A stretch of DNA of 64,000 bases from Hevea brasiliensis. Its lineage: Eukaryota > Streptophyta > Magnoliopsida > Malpighiales > Euphorbiaceae. This document shows, piece after piece, positions 24,589 to 37,200 of the stretch. The stretch spans positions 68,966,324 through 69,030,323 of the forward strand of contig NC_079505.1 of the NCBI RefSeq assembly GCF_030052815.1, given 5' to 3'. The notes under the pieces are model-generated. The model was not told where the DNA came from, did no database searches, and worked only from the letters and a program-made list of their open reading frames with translations. The position numbers and the translations under genes are program-made. Positions within the stretch are counted from its first letter, which is position 1; every line of letters starts with the position of its first letter.

Positions 24589-27204
24589 TGTCACAACCCA
24601 ACCTATGGGCCGAATCGGCACTAGGATCTGGGCCAGCCTAAAGCCCCCGAGGCCCGTAGTAAGCCTAACTATTCCTCAATCCAATCCTAAGGCCCATTTG
24701 GGCCCAATTTCAAGAATTCAACTGGACAAAGTCCAGCCATAAAATGGATCATTCAACGGGAGTTTTTGACTCACCCGACCTGCAAACACAATATAAAATA
24801 AATTGGGGAGCTCATCTCACCCTCCACATGCTCATAATATCAAAAATCCAATGGGAGCTCAGCTCCCTCATCCAATCCAGTCATACATACAGTTAATAAT
24901 TTTACAAGTCCAACATAACTTTTATAATGCAGGCCCAAAATAAAAATAAATATTTCTAACACATGCGGAGTGTAAAATTTAACTCAATTGAATAAAATAA
25001 ATTAAATACTATTAATGGACTTGTGAAGAAAAAGAGCAGGTTAGCCACAACAAATAATCCTCCTGTAGCCTGAAAAAATAGAAGAACAGGAGTGAGCGTT
25101 CGACTCAGAGAGTAAAATACTAATTTTAATCACAATTTCTATAGCTAACTAAAGCTAATGCATCCTAAGGAATGGAATGCAACAACATCATAAATTTTCA
25201 TGCAAACCACATCATAGCAATAAAAAGGCAATTTGGAGCACTCACCCACCCAACACTGTACAAACAGTACACATATGGGAGCTGATCCCCTACACAGCTC
25301 TCTTCATCCAACCTCTGCTAGCGAGTGTCTCTCAAGCCAGACTTTCACTTAATAAACCCAGTGTGGGGTCCCAGCTAGTGTCTCTCAAGCCGTGTCTACC
25401 CGTTCTGTCCATATGCAATACCATACTACACGCATGCCAACGCACGCACACTGCTCCAAATTACCACAAACAATATCCATAGGACTCCATCAATTATGAA
25501 TGCAATATAAAATGTGTCTAGTATTTAACTACATAGATACATATTTATAAGTGATGCATGGTTATACTTGAACATATAATAATATCGAAATTATAATTAA
25601 AATTAATATTTTATTCACAGAATTAACCGAGGTCACTGTGGCGGTTGGGTAGAGGAGAAAGGCTGTCTCAGCTCACCTGATAATTTCATAGCAATTATTT
25701 AATATATTGACTCAATACAAGCTTGAAAAAGACCAAAGACACCCTAGGTCGTATTGAAAATTCGGCAGAGTCTCCCCTATACCTAGGATCTATCCAACCT
25801 GAAAAAGGGTTCAAATTGCACTTCTATATTCACAAGCTACACATCCACAACTCAATCACATCACATGGCCCCTACTGGGCCCATCTAAACAATCAACAAT
25901 CACAATGTGAAAAATTACAGTTTAGTCCTTATAATTAACCCCTTTTGCAAAAACTACCCATATGAGCTCTAAAAATTCTAAAACTTTGCCCCGTGGTCCT
26001 TAGAAATATTAATAAGCTAATACAAAAAGAATTATAATTTTCTAAGCTGCCACGAATATTTTATAGATTTTTAATCGAATTCAAGCACTAGATAATTAAG
26101 AAAAGTAAGGTTTGGGTTTACCTATGCCGATTCTGACCTTGGAGACACGTCCGAGACGTCTGAAAACGATGGGATAGCCTATAACCTCGACCCAATTTAG
26201 AGACTTTTTTGGTAGCCTGGCTGTCCGGCCCGAAATTGCAAACCCAAGCAACTATTAAATTTCCTCGAATTGAAGGTATCTACGCGAAGCCCACAACATG
26301 AGGGTTAGTATAATTTTTACGGAATTTTCTAAACTCATTTAATGCTCGGAAAAACACTGTGATGTCTAGTGGAACCTACAGAAAAATGATCTCAGAAAAA
26401 TTTGAAATGGGTATTGCTGCGAAGCTCTCAACGAGTGGAGCACTCCGGTACTCTTGGATTTTTGGTGGGATTTACGGTTTTCGAGAAATCTAGCTTGAAA
26501 GTCAAAATGGATTAATACTTCCCGGATAAAAATTGGATAAACTGCTCGATGGATTCTGGTGTTCTTAGTGTCTATGGAAAGCTCTCGAGGTGTAGATGGG
26601 TTTTGACACAAAATCCGATCAAATCGGTGGCCGGATCAGCCGAATTTTGGCCGGGAAGGCGAAACTGCGCGCACGCACTGGGTGGGTTTCGTGCGACATT
26701 TCCGGCTGCCGGAGGCTTGCCGACAGTAGGGGAGGGATGGGAGAGGTGCGCCGGCGAGATGGGGAGGCTAAGGCAACGGCTAGCCGGCGAGGGCGAAAAG
26801 AGGAGAGAGAAAACGAGGAGAGAAGGGGAGAGGTCAGGACACACAGGGGAAGGGGAAGGGAAAAAGGAAAAGGTCGGTCCGACCCGATCCGGTTCGATTA
26901 GGCCGGTCCAGTTCAGGAAACAAAATTTTGAATTTTTACTCTGCCCTGTAACAAAAAACGAGATCCAAAAATTCTGAAAAATTTCTAAAAAACTCAAAAA
27001 AATTCATAGAGTCCAAATATATTTTTAGTTTTGCCACTTGATCTTTAAATTAATTTTTAAAAATTATCAAAGTTTTATATTTTCGAAAAATCGAACCTGA
27101 TTTCTAAAATCCAAAAAATTTCACATAATTTTCTAAAATTTAAATAAAATAAAATATAACTAATTACCCATAAAATAATAAATTTAAAAATTAGGGGTGT
27201 TACA
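24589..27204 (+). mobile_element. Solo LTR, 2616 bp, TSD ATAAG
   Basis: Starts tgtcacaaccc and ends gtgttaca. It is flanked by a perfect 5-bp duplication, ataag at 24584-24588 and 27205-27209. A homologous solo LTR lies at 41054-43037 and a 5' fragment at 59719-60078. No internal domain is present, so the element was probably reduced to one LTR by recombination between its two LTRs. The length and the TGTCAC...GTTACA ends suit a Ty3/gypsy element; the lineage is not determined. The overlapping ORFs on both strands near 26550-26997 are LTR sequence. Confidence 0.9.
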
Positions 27205-28465
27205 ATAAGTCATTTTTCTTTTTACTTATTATAATGTTTAATTAGTTATATGTTTTAATGGTGTAATTTTGATGGATTAATTTATGTTATTAATAAATTT
27301 AAAAAATTGTGTTAAATTGTAAAAATGGCTAAAACTCCGTTTATTTCATGAAAAATAACTTGTATATAGAAAATATTTTTCATGAAAATTATTTCCTAAT
27401 AAAATATTTTTCATGAAAATATTTCATATGTGATAATATTAAATTAATAGTATGTTTTTATATCATGCATGTATAAATATTTTCATATTTTAATAAGATT
27501 GTCAAAGTCCATAAAATGACTTCTTTTTTGGAAAAGAGATAGTTATTTTCCTTAAAAATGATATAATTTTTTATTTGACCAGAAAAATATTTTCCATTGA
27601 TTCATTTTTTGAGTGCCTCCAAATGCTAAAAAATGCTAAAAATATTTTTTAAAAAAATATTTTTTTCAAAACAATAGAGCCTATATATTTTTTTGGGTAC
27701 TTGCTAAATTTTAATTTCTTGATATTACATCTAAATTAAAATGAAAAATACTCGAATGATTAGTCTAATTTTTTTTATTTAATTTGGATTTTGAATTCGA
27801 AACTATAAAATTTTAGAGAATTATAATATTCATTATTGATTGACATAGCTTTTCATAACCTTTACACAATTGGGATTGCAAAAGGAGCAAGCAAATAAGG
27901 ATTAAAAAGTGTGGAGGTCCAAAGTAGATTGATTGTGGAAGTGGTTGTGCTATATAGGGCTAGAAGTGGTTGTGTAGACTTCTTGGTTAAAAGGTATTGG
28001 GACTTATTCAATTCAAAATTTAATTTTAAACTTATTTAATCATTGTATATGGATTTATTTGATATTTTTTCTTTTTCTTTTAAAAAATATTAATATATTT
28101 TTATAAAAAAATATTATTATAAAAAATTAAATAATTTATATAAAAATAAACTTATCAATCATTAAATATTTTTATATATTTTATATACACATCTTAATTA
28201 ATTTTATACTTAATTTTGTACAGATCTTATGTTAAGTTATGGTAAATTTCATTTTTTAAAAAGATGGTAATCTCTTCTAAATCGTTGGGCAAGGCAAAAG
28301 TTATGGGTAAACAATTCTCTCTCCTCAATTCTCTCTCTCTTTTCTTTGTACTGCTTCCCAGCCAACGAAAAAAAGCCCCCATTGCTAACTGCAATTTGAT
28401 TTGAAAGGGCGAAAGCAACAAAAGAATTTGAAGTGACCCATCTGCACCCATGTAGTGTACTCTCT
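27205..28465. other. AT-rich intergenic DNA upstream of the KIX gene, with one MITE
   Basis: Contains the fold-back MITE at 27335-27681 and then AT-rich unique sequence. From about 28310 it becomes CT-rich (repeated ctctct), as often seen in plant core promoters and leaders. No gene seen. Confidence 0.6.
27335..27681. repeat. Fold-back MITE, family member 1
   Basis: Imperfect terminal inverted repeats: the left end, ctccgtttatttcatgaaaa, pairs with a right end of the form ttttcaaaacaatagagcc. Related copies occur at 40221-40548, 40540-40793 and, shorter, at 54648-54790, sharing a central motif like aaaatgacttcttttttggaaaag. Superfamily not assigned. Confidence 0.55.
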
Positions 28466-28473
28466 CTATAAAC
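28466..28473 (+). promoter_or_regulatory. Candidate TATA box of the KIX gene
   Basis: ctataaac lies in a CT-rich tract 84-91 bp upstream of the chosen ATG (28557), a distance compatible with a short 5' leader. Inferred from sequence and position only. Confidence 0.45.
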
Positions 28474-28556
28474 GCTTAAATATCTGCCTCTTTCTCTCTC
28501 TTTCTCTGTCTCTGCTATAGAGGGTGGTCTGCGGTTAGAGGGAGTTGCTGGTGAAG

Positions 28557-30214
28557 ATGCCGAGGCCAGGGCCGAGACCTTATGAGTGCGTGAGGAGAGC
28601 TTGGCACAGCGATAGACACCAACCCCTGAGAGGTTCTATCATTCAACAAATTTTCAGGTTCTGGGTCTTGTATATTTTAACTTATTTTCTTGAATCCAGG
28701 TCGTATTTTTGTGCATTTTGTGACTGTGCACCATCTGTTCGATTAGGGTCGCTAATGAGAGTCACAGTGCCGCAACTAAAAAGAACAAGGAGTGGCAAGA
28801 GAAGCTTCCTCTCGTGGTCTTGAAAGCTGAGGAAATCATGTACTCCAAAGCCAACTCTGAGGTATTTTGGTTTTGCTTAATGATTCTTTGATCTTTATTT
28901 ATTTATTTATTGTGTATTTTGCTTTATACTCATTTTGCATTGTTTTCATTGCTTAGGCTGAGTACATGAACCTAGAAACATTATGGGATCGTGTGAATGA
29001 CGCCATTAACACAATTATTCGGAGAGATGAGAGCAGTGAAACCGGAGAGCTTCTGCCTCCTTGTATTGAAGGTACTGATAATTCACTTTCACATTTATTG
29101 GATCCAACTCTGTAATTATGCTTATCTTGTTTCTTAATGGCTAAAGGGATCGGAAGGTAATTTATATGTGGTAAATTAAAAATAAAAAATAAAAATTGTA
29201 GGTTCAAGCTTAATTTGATTTGCCATTAAAAATAGTTTGAAACAAATGTGCTCAAGGTGTTAAACTATGCGTCTTTTGCCAAAATGTTGTTTAGCTGCCC
29301 TCAATCTGGGCTGCATTCCAGTTAGAGCTTCAAGAAGCCAACGGCACAGTAATCCCAGGAGTTACCTCAGCCCAAGAGTGCAAGAACCTGTGTCTGCACC
29401 GCTTAGAGTTTTGGAAAAAACAAATGATAAACAATGTCCTCAGTCAGCACCGCTTCAGTCCAGCAATCAGTTGAACTTTGCAAGAGCCACCATGGCTGTA
29501 AATTCAACATTTCCAGTTTCAGAAAGTAACCATCATTTGACTGAGGCTAGTAATGTTGCTACTCCTTGCAGTTATCCTCTACTGTATGATAATACTTCTA
29601 CTGGCTGTAGTCAGTTGATGACGAAGGACACTAACAAGCAACTGAACTTGGGTTCAGTTTATCCTTTGTATTATGGAAATAACTATCAGAGAAAAAAGCC
29701 CCATTTGGTTTCCCAAGTCACAGAGAAGAATCCCAACATTATATATGTTGGCAATCGTTTCAGCACATTAGTTGCAGAGTCTGCTGAAATGGGTGTTTTG
29801 CAGAACCTTTTCTGTCCTAGTGCTGAAATTGCTGCCAAGAGGATCTCACAAGGAGATTTGGGGATTACTCATGAAAAGTCACCTGGGATGCAATGTGATT
29901 TGTCTTTAAGGTTGGGTCTATGTGCTGAACCCTGTATGAGCATGGAAAGTTCGGCTCAAGAGACAGAGGATCTTGTTTCAAACAGTTCTCTAGATAGGGG
30001 CAAGCTTAGTGAGTTTTCTCTACAAAAAAACAAAGAGTTGTTTCTTTCTCCTATTACAAATACTAATGATCCTTCTGAGTCCTGTCCAATTAAGTGTTTT
30101 TCAGTGGGTGAACGTCAGAATTTGGACACAACTATGAAAAAGCGTAAGGCACCCTTCAATGAGGATGCGGAGGATGGACAATTTTGTTGGCGACCTAAGT
30201 TTCCTTCTAACTAG
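28557..30214 (+). CDS. KIX8/KIX9-like: KIX8/KIX9-type transcriptional co-repressor adaptor
   Basis: Four exons: 28557-28657, 28747-28861, 28957-29071 and 29295-30214, all GT-AG and in phase, giving 416 aa. I chose the ATG at 28557 because the family begins MPRPGPRPYECVRRAWHSD. The KIX domain spans about residues 10-95 over exons 1-3 (SIIQQIFR, KNKEWQEKLP, LKAEEIMYSKANSE, EYMNLETLWDRVNDAINTII). The C-terminal exon encodes a less ordered region with an EAR repression motif, DLSLRLGL, at residues 312-319 (29897-29920). In Arabidopsis, KIX8 and KIX9 bridge PEAPOD proteins to TOPLESS through the EAR motif and limit leaf meristemoid division and organ size in the nucleus. The same role is likely here. 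The gene looks intact. Whether it is closer to KIX8 or KIX9 cannot be decided by eye. Confidence 0.9.
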
Positions 30215-33200
30215 TTCATTGGTCATATAGAAAGGCCAGGTTTGTAGACAATGTTTTTCTGTTGTAGTTTATATGCATCAAAATTCAAGATGCCTTGATT
30301 ATGCTGGTCAATCCATTTTGCAACCTCTTTTTCGTATATAGTTCTGGTCACAAAGATTTACACGCCAACAGTAGGATTGCAAGTTGGGTTTTAGCAAAAA
30401 GGTAAATTGTAAATGGAGTTTCGGTTTGATTCATATGTTAATAGTTGGTGACAGAACATTCAAAATCAAGACATTAGATCACTCTATAACATCCAATCCA
30501 ACTGAAACTGGACTATTATGAAATCAGTCTCCATTTAATGGTCTCTGCATGAATGGCTTCTCTACTGTGCAGAAATCATGTTAAGTCCAGCCCATAATAT
30601 GATAATTAAGAAAATGTAAAAGCTCATTGAAGAAGCTTCTTGAAAGCTTAATTGGAATAGTGCCCAAGATACAGAAGGTGCATGAATTTGGCCAAGTTTT
30701 AACTGCATTCATGCCTATGTAAGGAGCTTTGAGATCTTGTTTTGGATGGCATCAAGTTTGCGAGGTTGTGACGTGTGTGCCATGGGTGGAGCAAGCTCCT
30801 CGCTTGCACGTGAGAGTACTACTACTTAGTAAGGGTAAACACCATTGGTTGTAATTGGGTTGAAGGATTTGGGGATCATGTGAGATTAATTAATGGTGTA
30901 TTATTTTTCCTTTATTAGTGGATTGTTTCGTAGAGTAAGCAATTTACCGAACCACTTAAACTATGTGTTCCGATTATTTTGTGATTGCGATTATATTTTT
31001 CCACAACAAATCACATTCCCCAACTCCTATTTTTGTTAGTTCGGATTTTGACCTCAAATTTACTGCGAGTTAGCTGTAGGTCATTAAACTTAAGCTCTTC
31101 AATCTTCACATTGTTCTAGGGGGAAGGATGAGGAGCTCAGTTTATGTCCACTCTCTGTAGGGGTGGTTGAGGCATAATTGCCCAATGTTGCTTTTTGCTT
31201 TAGTCACCCCTTTTCTTCTTTGCAATCTTATATTAGCAGGTGCCAGCATGCTAAGGCAATATTCTGTAGGTACATTTGCCCTGCACGACGTGAATAGATT
31301 GTTCTGTTCCTTTTCTTTATATCTAGAGGCTTTACTAGGTAGTAGTCTAATTGATGTGGAGACTCGGAGCCAGTTTGTATGTGTTGTGCCCTTCTGTGCA
31401 CAAAGTGGGGTTCTCAAGGAAACTAAGTGAGAAAATAAGCTTCCTTGAAAAGCTTCGTGTTTTATAACTCAGATTTTGTGCACAGCAGAGCCAAATGGAG
31501 CCTTAGGATGTTAATAGGGATATTCTGAAGAGCAATTGGAGTTCAGAAAGTACTTTGTGACAGAGAAAAAACATTGTGAGAATGTGGAAAGGCCTTAAGA
31601 ATGATTTTCCTGCTGTTTCTTGAGAATTATCCTTGATTGGAAATGGCGCAGGAGGTTGCTGTAGGTAAGATGGCGGTCATCAGGACCCATTCGAATGTTT
31701 TCAGTGTAGCATGGCATAGGAGCCTGCAAGTGTGCTTTGCTGTGTGATTAGGTGTTTTAAGTTGCGCTAGCTAATTTGAGAAGCTTTAGGTGTAAGGTTG
31801 GTGTAAGCAATAGGATGGGAGGAATAGTTAGGGTTGAAAGGGCAGGCATAATTTCCTTTTGGTTGTTTTCCAAGGTAATGGGAATGTGGGAAGGAAGTAA
31901 TCTTTCAAATATCATTTAGGGCTTTGGATTTTCCAAAGGCTGTTCAATGCATTTCCTGCTGATGTTGTAAGTGGAAGAGTAACTTTCCTAGTCTGATAGC
32001 GTTTATTATTGGTCAGCAACATGCCTAGATGGGAAAGAAGAATAATTATAATTGTCTGGAATGCTCTTTCTTTTTGTTCTCGTTAGTTATTTCTACAGTG
32101 TGTGAAGTTCTTAAAGCAAGGATTTAGGTGTCAAACTTCTTGAACTGCTTCCTTTCTTGGGGCGGATAAAAGGAGGCTGTCTTTTCTAGTGGTAGCCAGA
32201 GTTTACAATATTGTGTTGTCATTATTAGTACCTCGTTGTTTGTCTTGTAAGGTTCTCACCATGTAGAAGAATGTAACTTGCCCAACAAGAGCCTAGACCT
32301 AATGAAGAAAGTCAAGCTTTCTTCGTCATAGATATCCTATAAAACGTTCTCCCTTTTTTTTTTTAAATTAATTAGACTTTAATTGGTGTTTGAAATTGTA
32401 ACTTTACAGTCTTGAAGACAATTCTAATACTATTGAACATCACCATGACCTCCTAAACTTTAAAATAGCACGTTGGTGCTCCTGTTATGTAATGATATTC
32501 TTGGTTTCTTTTTCACAGTTTCCTTCATCTCTTGTTTTGGTGCTCTTATGTGAAATTTGTTGGTAGCCCTTTTATTTCTTCTGATATCTATGTATACGCC
32601 TTCTTGCTCTAATTTCACGTAGCAAGCTGTCACTGTGGGAATGGGGGTGACAATGCTAGAGATGCACAATGTACTAAAATTTTGGGGTTTGGATTGGAAA
32701 AAAAAATGCCATCCAAGAAAATATACCATAGCATAGCATTCTGTATACCCCTAAATTGCAAATTTGCATTACTAGAAGTTAAATGTAATTATGCTATTCA
32801 AAAAACAAAGAGTTTTTCAATTTATTAAGTGCACGCATTACTAGTGTATGGGCATCTCAAATTTATGTAGATTGTACCTTTTTTTTTTTTGAAGATATAT
32901 TTGGCTTCATACTCAAACTCAATATCTTATAGTTTTGGAGACGATTCATATGTTACTGAACTAAAACTCATGATGTTTAGGATGTTGAATTTTAATTGCA
33001 TTGATGATATATTTTTGGACCTTTCTTTAAAAGGGTGAACAATTTTGAATGGACCCATTTGAATTGAAGCATATCAATTAACAACTCCCCCGCCTCTAAA
33101 ACACAAAAATAAATGGGAGCCACACTTTATCCTTTCCTTTCACCTTTTCTCCCACACTTTCTTATTCTTGCCTTGTCAAAGCAGCACGGACAAAACTTTA

Positions 33201-34281
33201 TCAAGATCCAGTTTACAGAAGCATTCAAGACATAGATATACGACTCTAATTTATTTTATATATATTGTGTTTTAAATCCATAATGTACTGCACTGTTAGT
33301 TCTTTAACTCTTTTGCCCAAATTCTAACTCTGTTAGTTGATTTATGTTAATCCTAATCTCTAGGAAATTGACAATGATTGCATATTATTTTTAGCCAATT
33401 TGATGATATCTAGTTAATTTTATATTTTAGATCAGTTCATACTTAATGAAATTAAGTCTACTCCATGAGGGAACTTAATCACACACATCCCCATATCATT
33501 TTAGTACATTCAAGATTTTTAAATTAAATAATCTTTGAATACTTTTTATTTGTAGGATATATATAAATTATAAATTTTAATCATTAAATTTTACTCCAAT
33601 TCTAATGAGATTTATAATTTTTTATTCCTAAGTGGCAATTTAATTAGAATTTCAATCCTACATCTAAGATTAGTTCAAATTAATAAAGATTGTCAATTGG
33701 GTTGATATTTCGCCCATGTGATGATGTTTGAGAAGCTCATTTTCCAAATACAATTTATGATTAGTCACTGAAGGTTTCTCTATATTAATTTAATGCCCTT
33801 GCTACGTTGGTAAACTTCATCCTAACTAAGCTCATGAGGAAAAATCTTAAAATAAATTAAATTGGTTTCATTTCAGGGCTTAAACACTACAACATATATT
33901 AAAATTAACAGTAAAAATTTAATAATAATATTAATTTTTTAACCTATAAAATTAACATATAACGATAATATGAATAATTATTAATAATGATACATTAAAA
34001 AAATATATCAATGATTATTGTTATCATTAAAAATTTTTATTTTTTTTTACAGTAATTATAATTTTTTTATTTATATATTATTATAATAAATTTATAACAA
34101 TAAATTTTATATATTTGATAGTAAAAATCAATACAATTCTTGTAATTAAAAAAAAATTCACGAAACATTAACTATCATTTAAAAAAACATCACAATACAA
34201 TTTATAAGAAAGACCATGACAGTAACAGATAGTACAAAAACACTAAAGACAACAAGAAATTGTACACACAATCCTAATTCA
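30215..34281. other. 3' flank of the KIX gene and intergenic DNA
   Basis: No convincing ORF. From about 30215 to 32340 the sequence is less AT-biased than its surroundings and may include a long 3' UTR or a non-coding transcript. From about 33240 it is strongly AT-rich with short imperfect inverted repeats (for example 33880-34150). Short ORFs on both strands lack recognisable domains. Confidence 0.5.
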
Positions 34282-37200
34282 TTAGACAATGTGAGCAGTC
34301 AAGAAATACATGATAGTGGCAGAGAGAAGTTGAGAAAAGACATTGATGGTGAGAGGTAGAGGTGCAGAGTTTGATGGTGAACTTCCATTGCCAACTTTGA
34401 TGGTCACCTTCTGACCTAAATCGCAGTGAGTGCCGATGGTGCAGATGTAGTAGAAGGTTCCATTTTTGGTCAATCGAAAAGTTGCAGGGCTGGTTTGCTG
34501 GAGAACACCACTTGTTTTAGTGCAATTATCATATTCAGCCTTTGATGTCACTTCCAACACAGTGTGAATGGATGTCCAATTGAATTCTGATGTCATCAAT
34601 TTAAAAATAAAACAAAAATAAGTGGTAAGATAAAGCTACTTAATTACTCAAGCTGCAAGGGATCCATTATTATAAATTTAAACTATTTTCTAAAAAAAAA
34701 ATTCATAAATTTTAATTGAATGGTAGTTTTTAAAGTAGAATCACATCCTGATATTATTACTTGAATTTTTTTTTTCTTGAGTTAGAAATATTAAAAGAAA
34801 GAGGATCTTAAGTGAGATTGTTTAAAGCTTTAATTGAAAGAGTTCATCACCGCTTCTCACTGATTTTAGAAAATTTTTCAAGCTTGCAAAATTTTGGAGT
34901 GTTATAGAAACTCCATCACCGCCATTCTAGATGTTTCAAGGGCCTTTAACATTACGGGCTTTACTTGTGGCCAATTTTACTTTGGTTGCTGAACTTAGTG
35001 TGCCTATAAATAAGTGTTTGTGTGTGCTGTTTTGATTTGTGAGTGAATGAGATGTTCAAGTGAGAGTGTACTAGAGTCCAAGAGTGTTAATCGTGAGTGT
35101 GCACGTGAAGAGAGAGAGAGAGAGAGAGAGAGTGTGTGTGTCTTGAGAGTGAAACTCTTGTATGTGTGAGAGTATTAGTGTGAGTGAGAGAAATACTAAA
35201 GTGTTAAGGTGTGAGCTTGAGTTGTAAATTCTCTTTAGTCCATTATAATAAAACTTTATTTTCACTCTAGTCTATTTTAAGCTTTTTGGAGTTTCTATTT
35301 CTTTATGCTCCTAATGTTTCAACAATTTAGTATCAGAGCCTAATGGTCCGAACCACTGGTCAGAGTATTGCTTGAAGTGCAACTCAAAGTTCTGCTTGTG
35401 TACACTCTGGGATTAAGAAGTTTGTTAGTCTAGGACCACGCTTACTTGGTATTATAAATGAGATTATACTAAGTCACGATGGCAAATTCAACTAGTGTTG
35501 TGGGGAGCATTAAGAAGTTGAATGGTGCCAATTATAAGTATTGGCGCACGTGCGTGCAATTCTATTTACAAGGCCATAATTTGTTAGGCCTTAACGATGG
35601 AGTAGAGACAACACTTCCCACTGAAGACAAAAAGACAGAAGCATGGATGACCAAAGCAAGGAAGGCCATGTTTGCACTCAAGACCTCTATGAAAGATGAC
35701 TTGCTAAAGCACAATGAAGATGCAAAGTCGCCCAAGGAGATATGGGATGCCATGCCACTTTACTCATTAGGAGAAATGATGACCGTCTATAGCTGTTGGA
35801 GAATGAGTTCTTGTCTACCTTGCAAAAGGAGATGTTGGTAAATGAGTATTTTACAAAAATTCAGTATTTTTGCCATGAAATTTCTAAATTAGATTCTGAG
35901 TTTAAAATTAGTGAAGGAAGAATGAAGAGAATTATTATTCATGGCTTGAGATGAGAGTTCAATCCTATCATCATCGTGATATGTGATTAGGCAACTCAAT
36001 CATCATTATTAGAATTGGAGAATCTATTAGCCGCATAGGAAGTTGGACAACAAAAATGTAGGGACTTCTTTAAAAAAGGAAGAAGAAGCCTTGTTCAGCC
36101 AAAAATGTAAAGGTAGACAAGGGTGTTGTGTTAGTGTATGGTCGAAGAAAAATCAAGAACAATCAAGGATCAACAACAAAGGAGCTTTCAATAAGGGGGA
36201 GCTCAACAAAGTCTTGGAAGATGAGGTAAACATCGAAGAAACTATAGACAACGTGCTTCATATGCGGTAAACCTAGTCACATTGCTCGAGATTGTAGATT
36301 GAAGAAACAATTTGTTGAATGGAATTTAGCAACATTGCAAAAGAAAATGATGAGGAATGAGTGCACAAGAAAACGATGAGGAATGAGATTTTCTTTCATC
36401 CTTTACAATTCAACATTCGATGACACAACTAAGAAAAGGGAAAAGGTGTCACTCATTGCTTGTAACGATAAGGTAGTTGACTATGACAAAGATTGGATTG
36501 TAGACTCTGGATGCTCCAATCACATGATGGGATAGAAACTCAGTAACATATTCGAATATAAAGGAGGACAGGCAGTTGTAGCTGCCAATATTTTGAAAAT
36601 ATTGGTAGCATTATGATTGTGCCACGCTTCAGTCCTAATCAAGTGTAGTTGGAGAAAGTCCTTCATGTTCCAAGTATGAAGAAGAATTTATTAGGAGAAA
36701 GTCCTCCATGTCCCTAGTATGAAGAAGAATTTAGTATCAATTTTGCAATTGACATCTTCTAGAAATTACATGGTGTTCGGATCGGATAATGTCAAGGTAC
36801 TCAGAAGCTTGTCACTCCGTGGCAAGCCTATTATGGAAGGACAAAGATTAAAATCTATCTACGTAATGTCTATTGAGTCAACATACGTAAATAAGACAAG
36901 GAAGAATGAAACAACTGACTTGTGGCACACACGACTCGGACATGTCAGCCACTAAAAGTTAAAGATTATGATGGTGAAGTCCATATATGCGTAAAGGCTT
37001 TCCTCAATTGGAGATCCACAATGATGTTGTTTGAGCTGGATGTCAGTAGGCTACAGCTCATCAGTTAACATGTACGAAATCAAGGTACAAGGCAAAAAAT
37101 CCCTTGAAGCTCATCCACTCAAACGTGTTCGGCCAAGTCAAAGATCCTTCCATTGGTGGTATGCGATATATGGTAACTTTCATTGATTATTATTTGAGGT

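Noticed and set aside
26549..26997. Overlapping ORFs of about 140 aa on both strands in a GC-richer stretch
   Set aside because: They lie inside a solo LTR with proven TSDs, and the corresponding region of the second solo LTR (42173-42890) has different, shifted ORFs. The GC-rich region of the LTR makes stops rare by chance.
31142..31430. Overlapping 87-91 aa ORFs on both strands
   Set aside because: No domain, no splice support and no codon-like bias visible. They are treated as chance ORFs in a less AT-rich non-coding block.
35103..35140. Possible CRISPR-like or tandem array near ga/gt repeats
   Set aside because: It is a simple (GA)n-(GT)n microsatellite inside the copia LTR. This is plant nuclear DNA with no cas genes.
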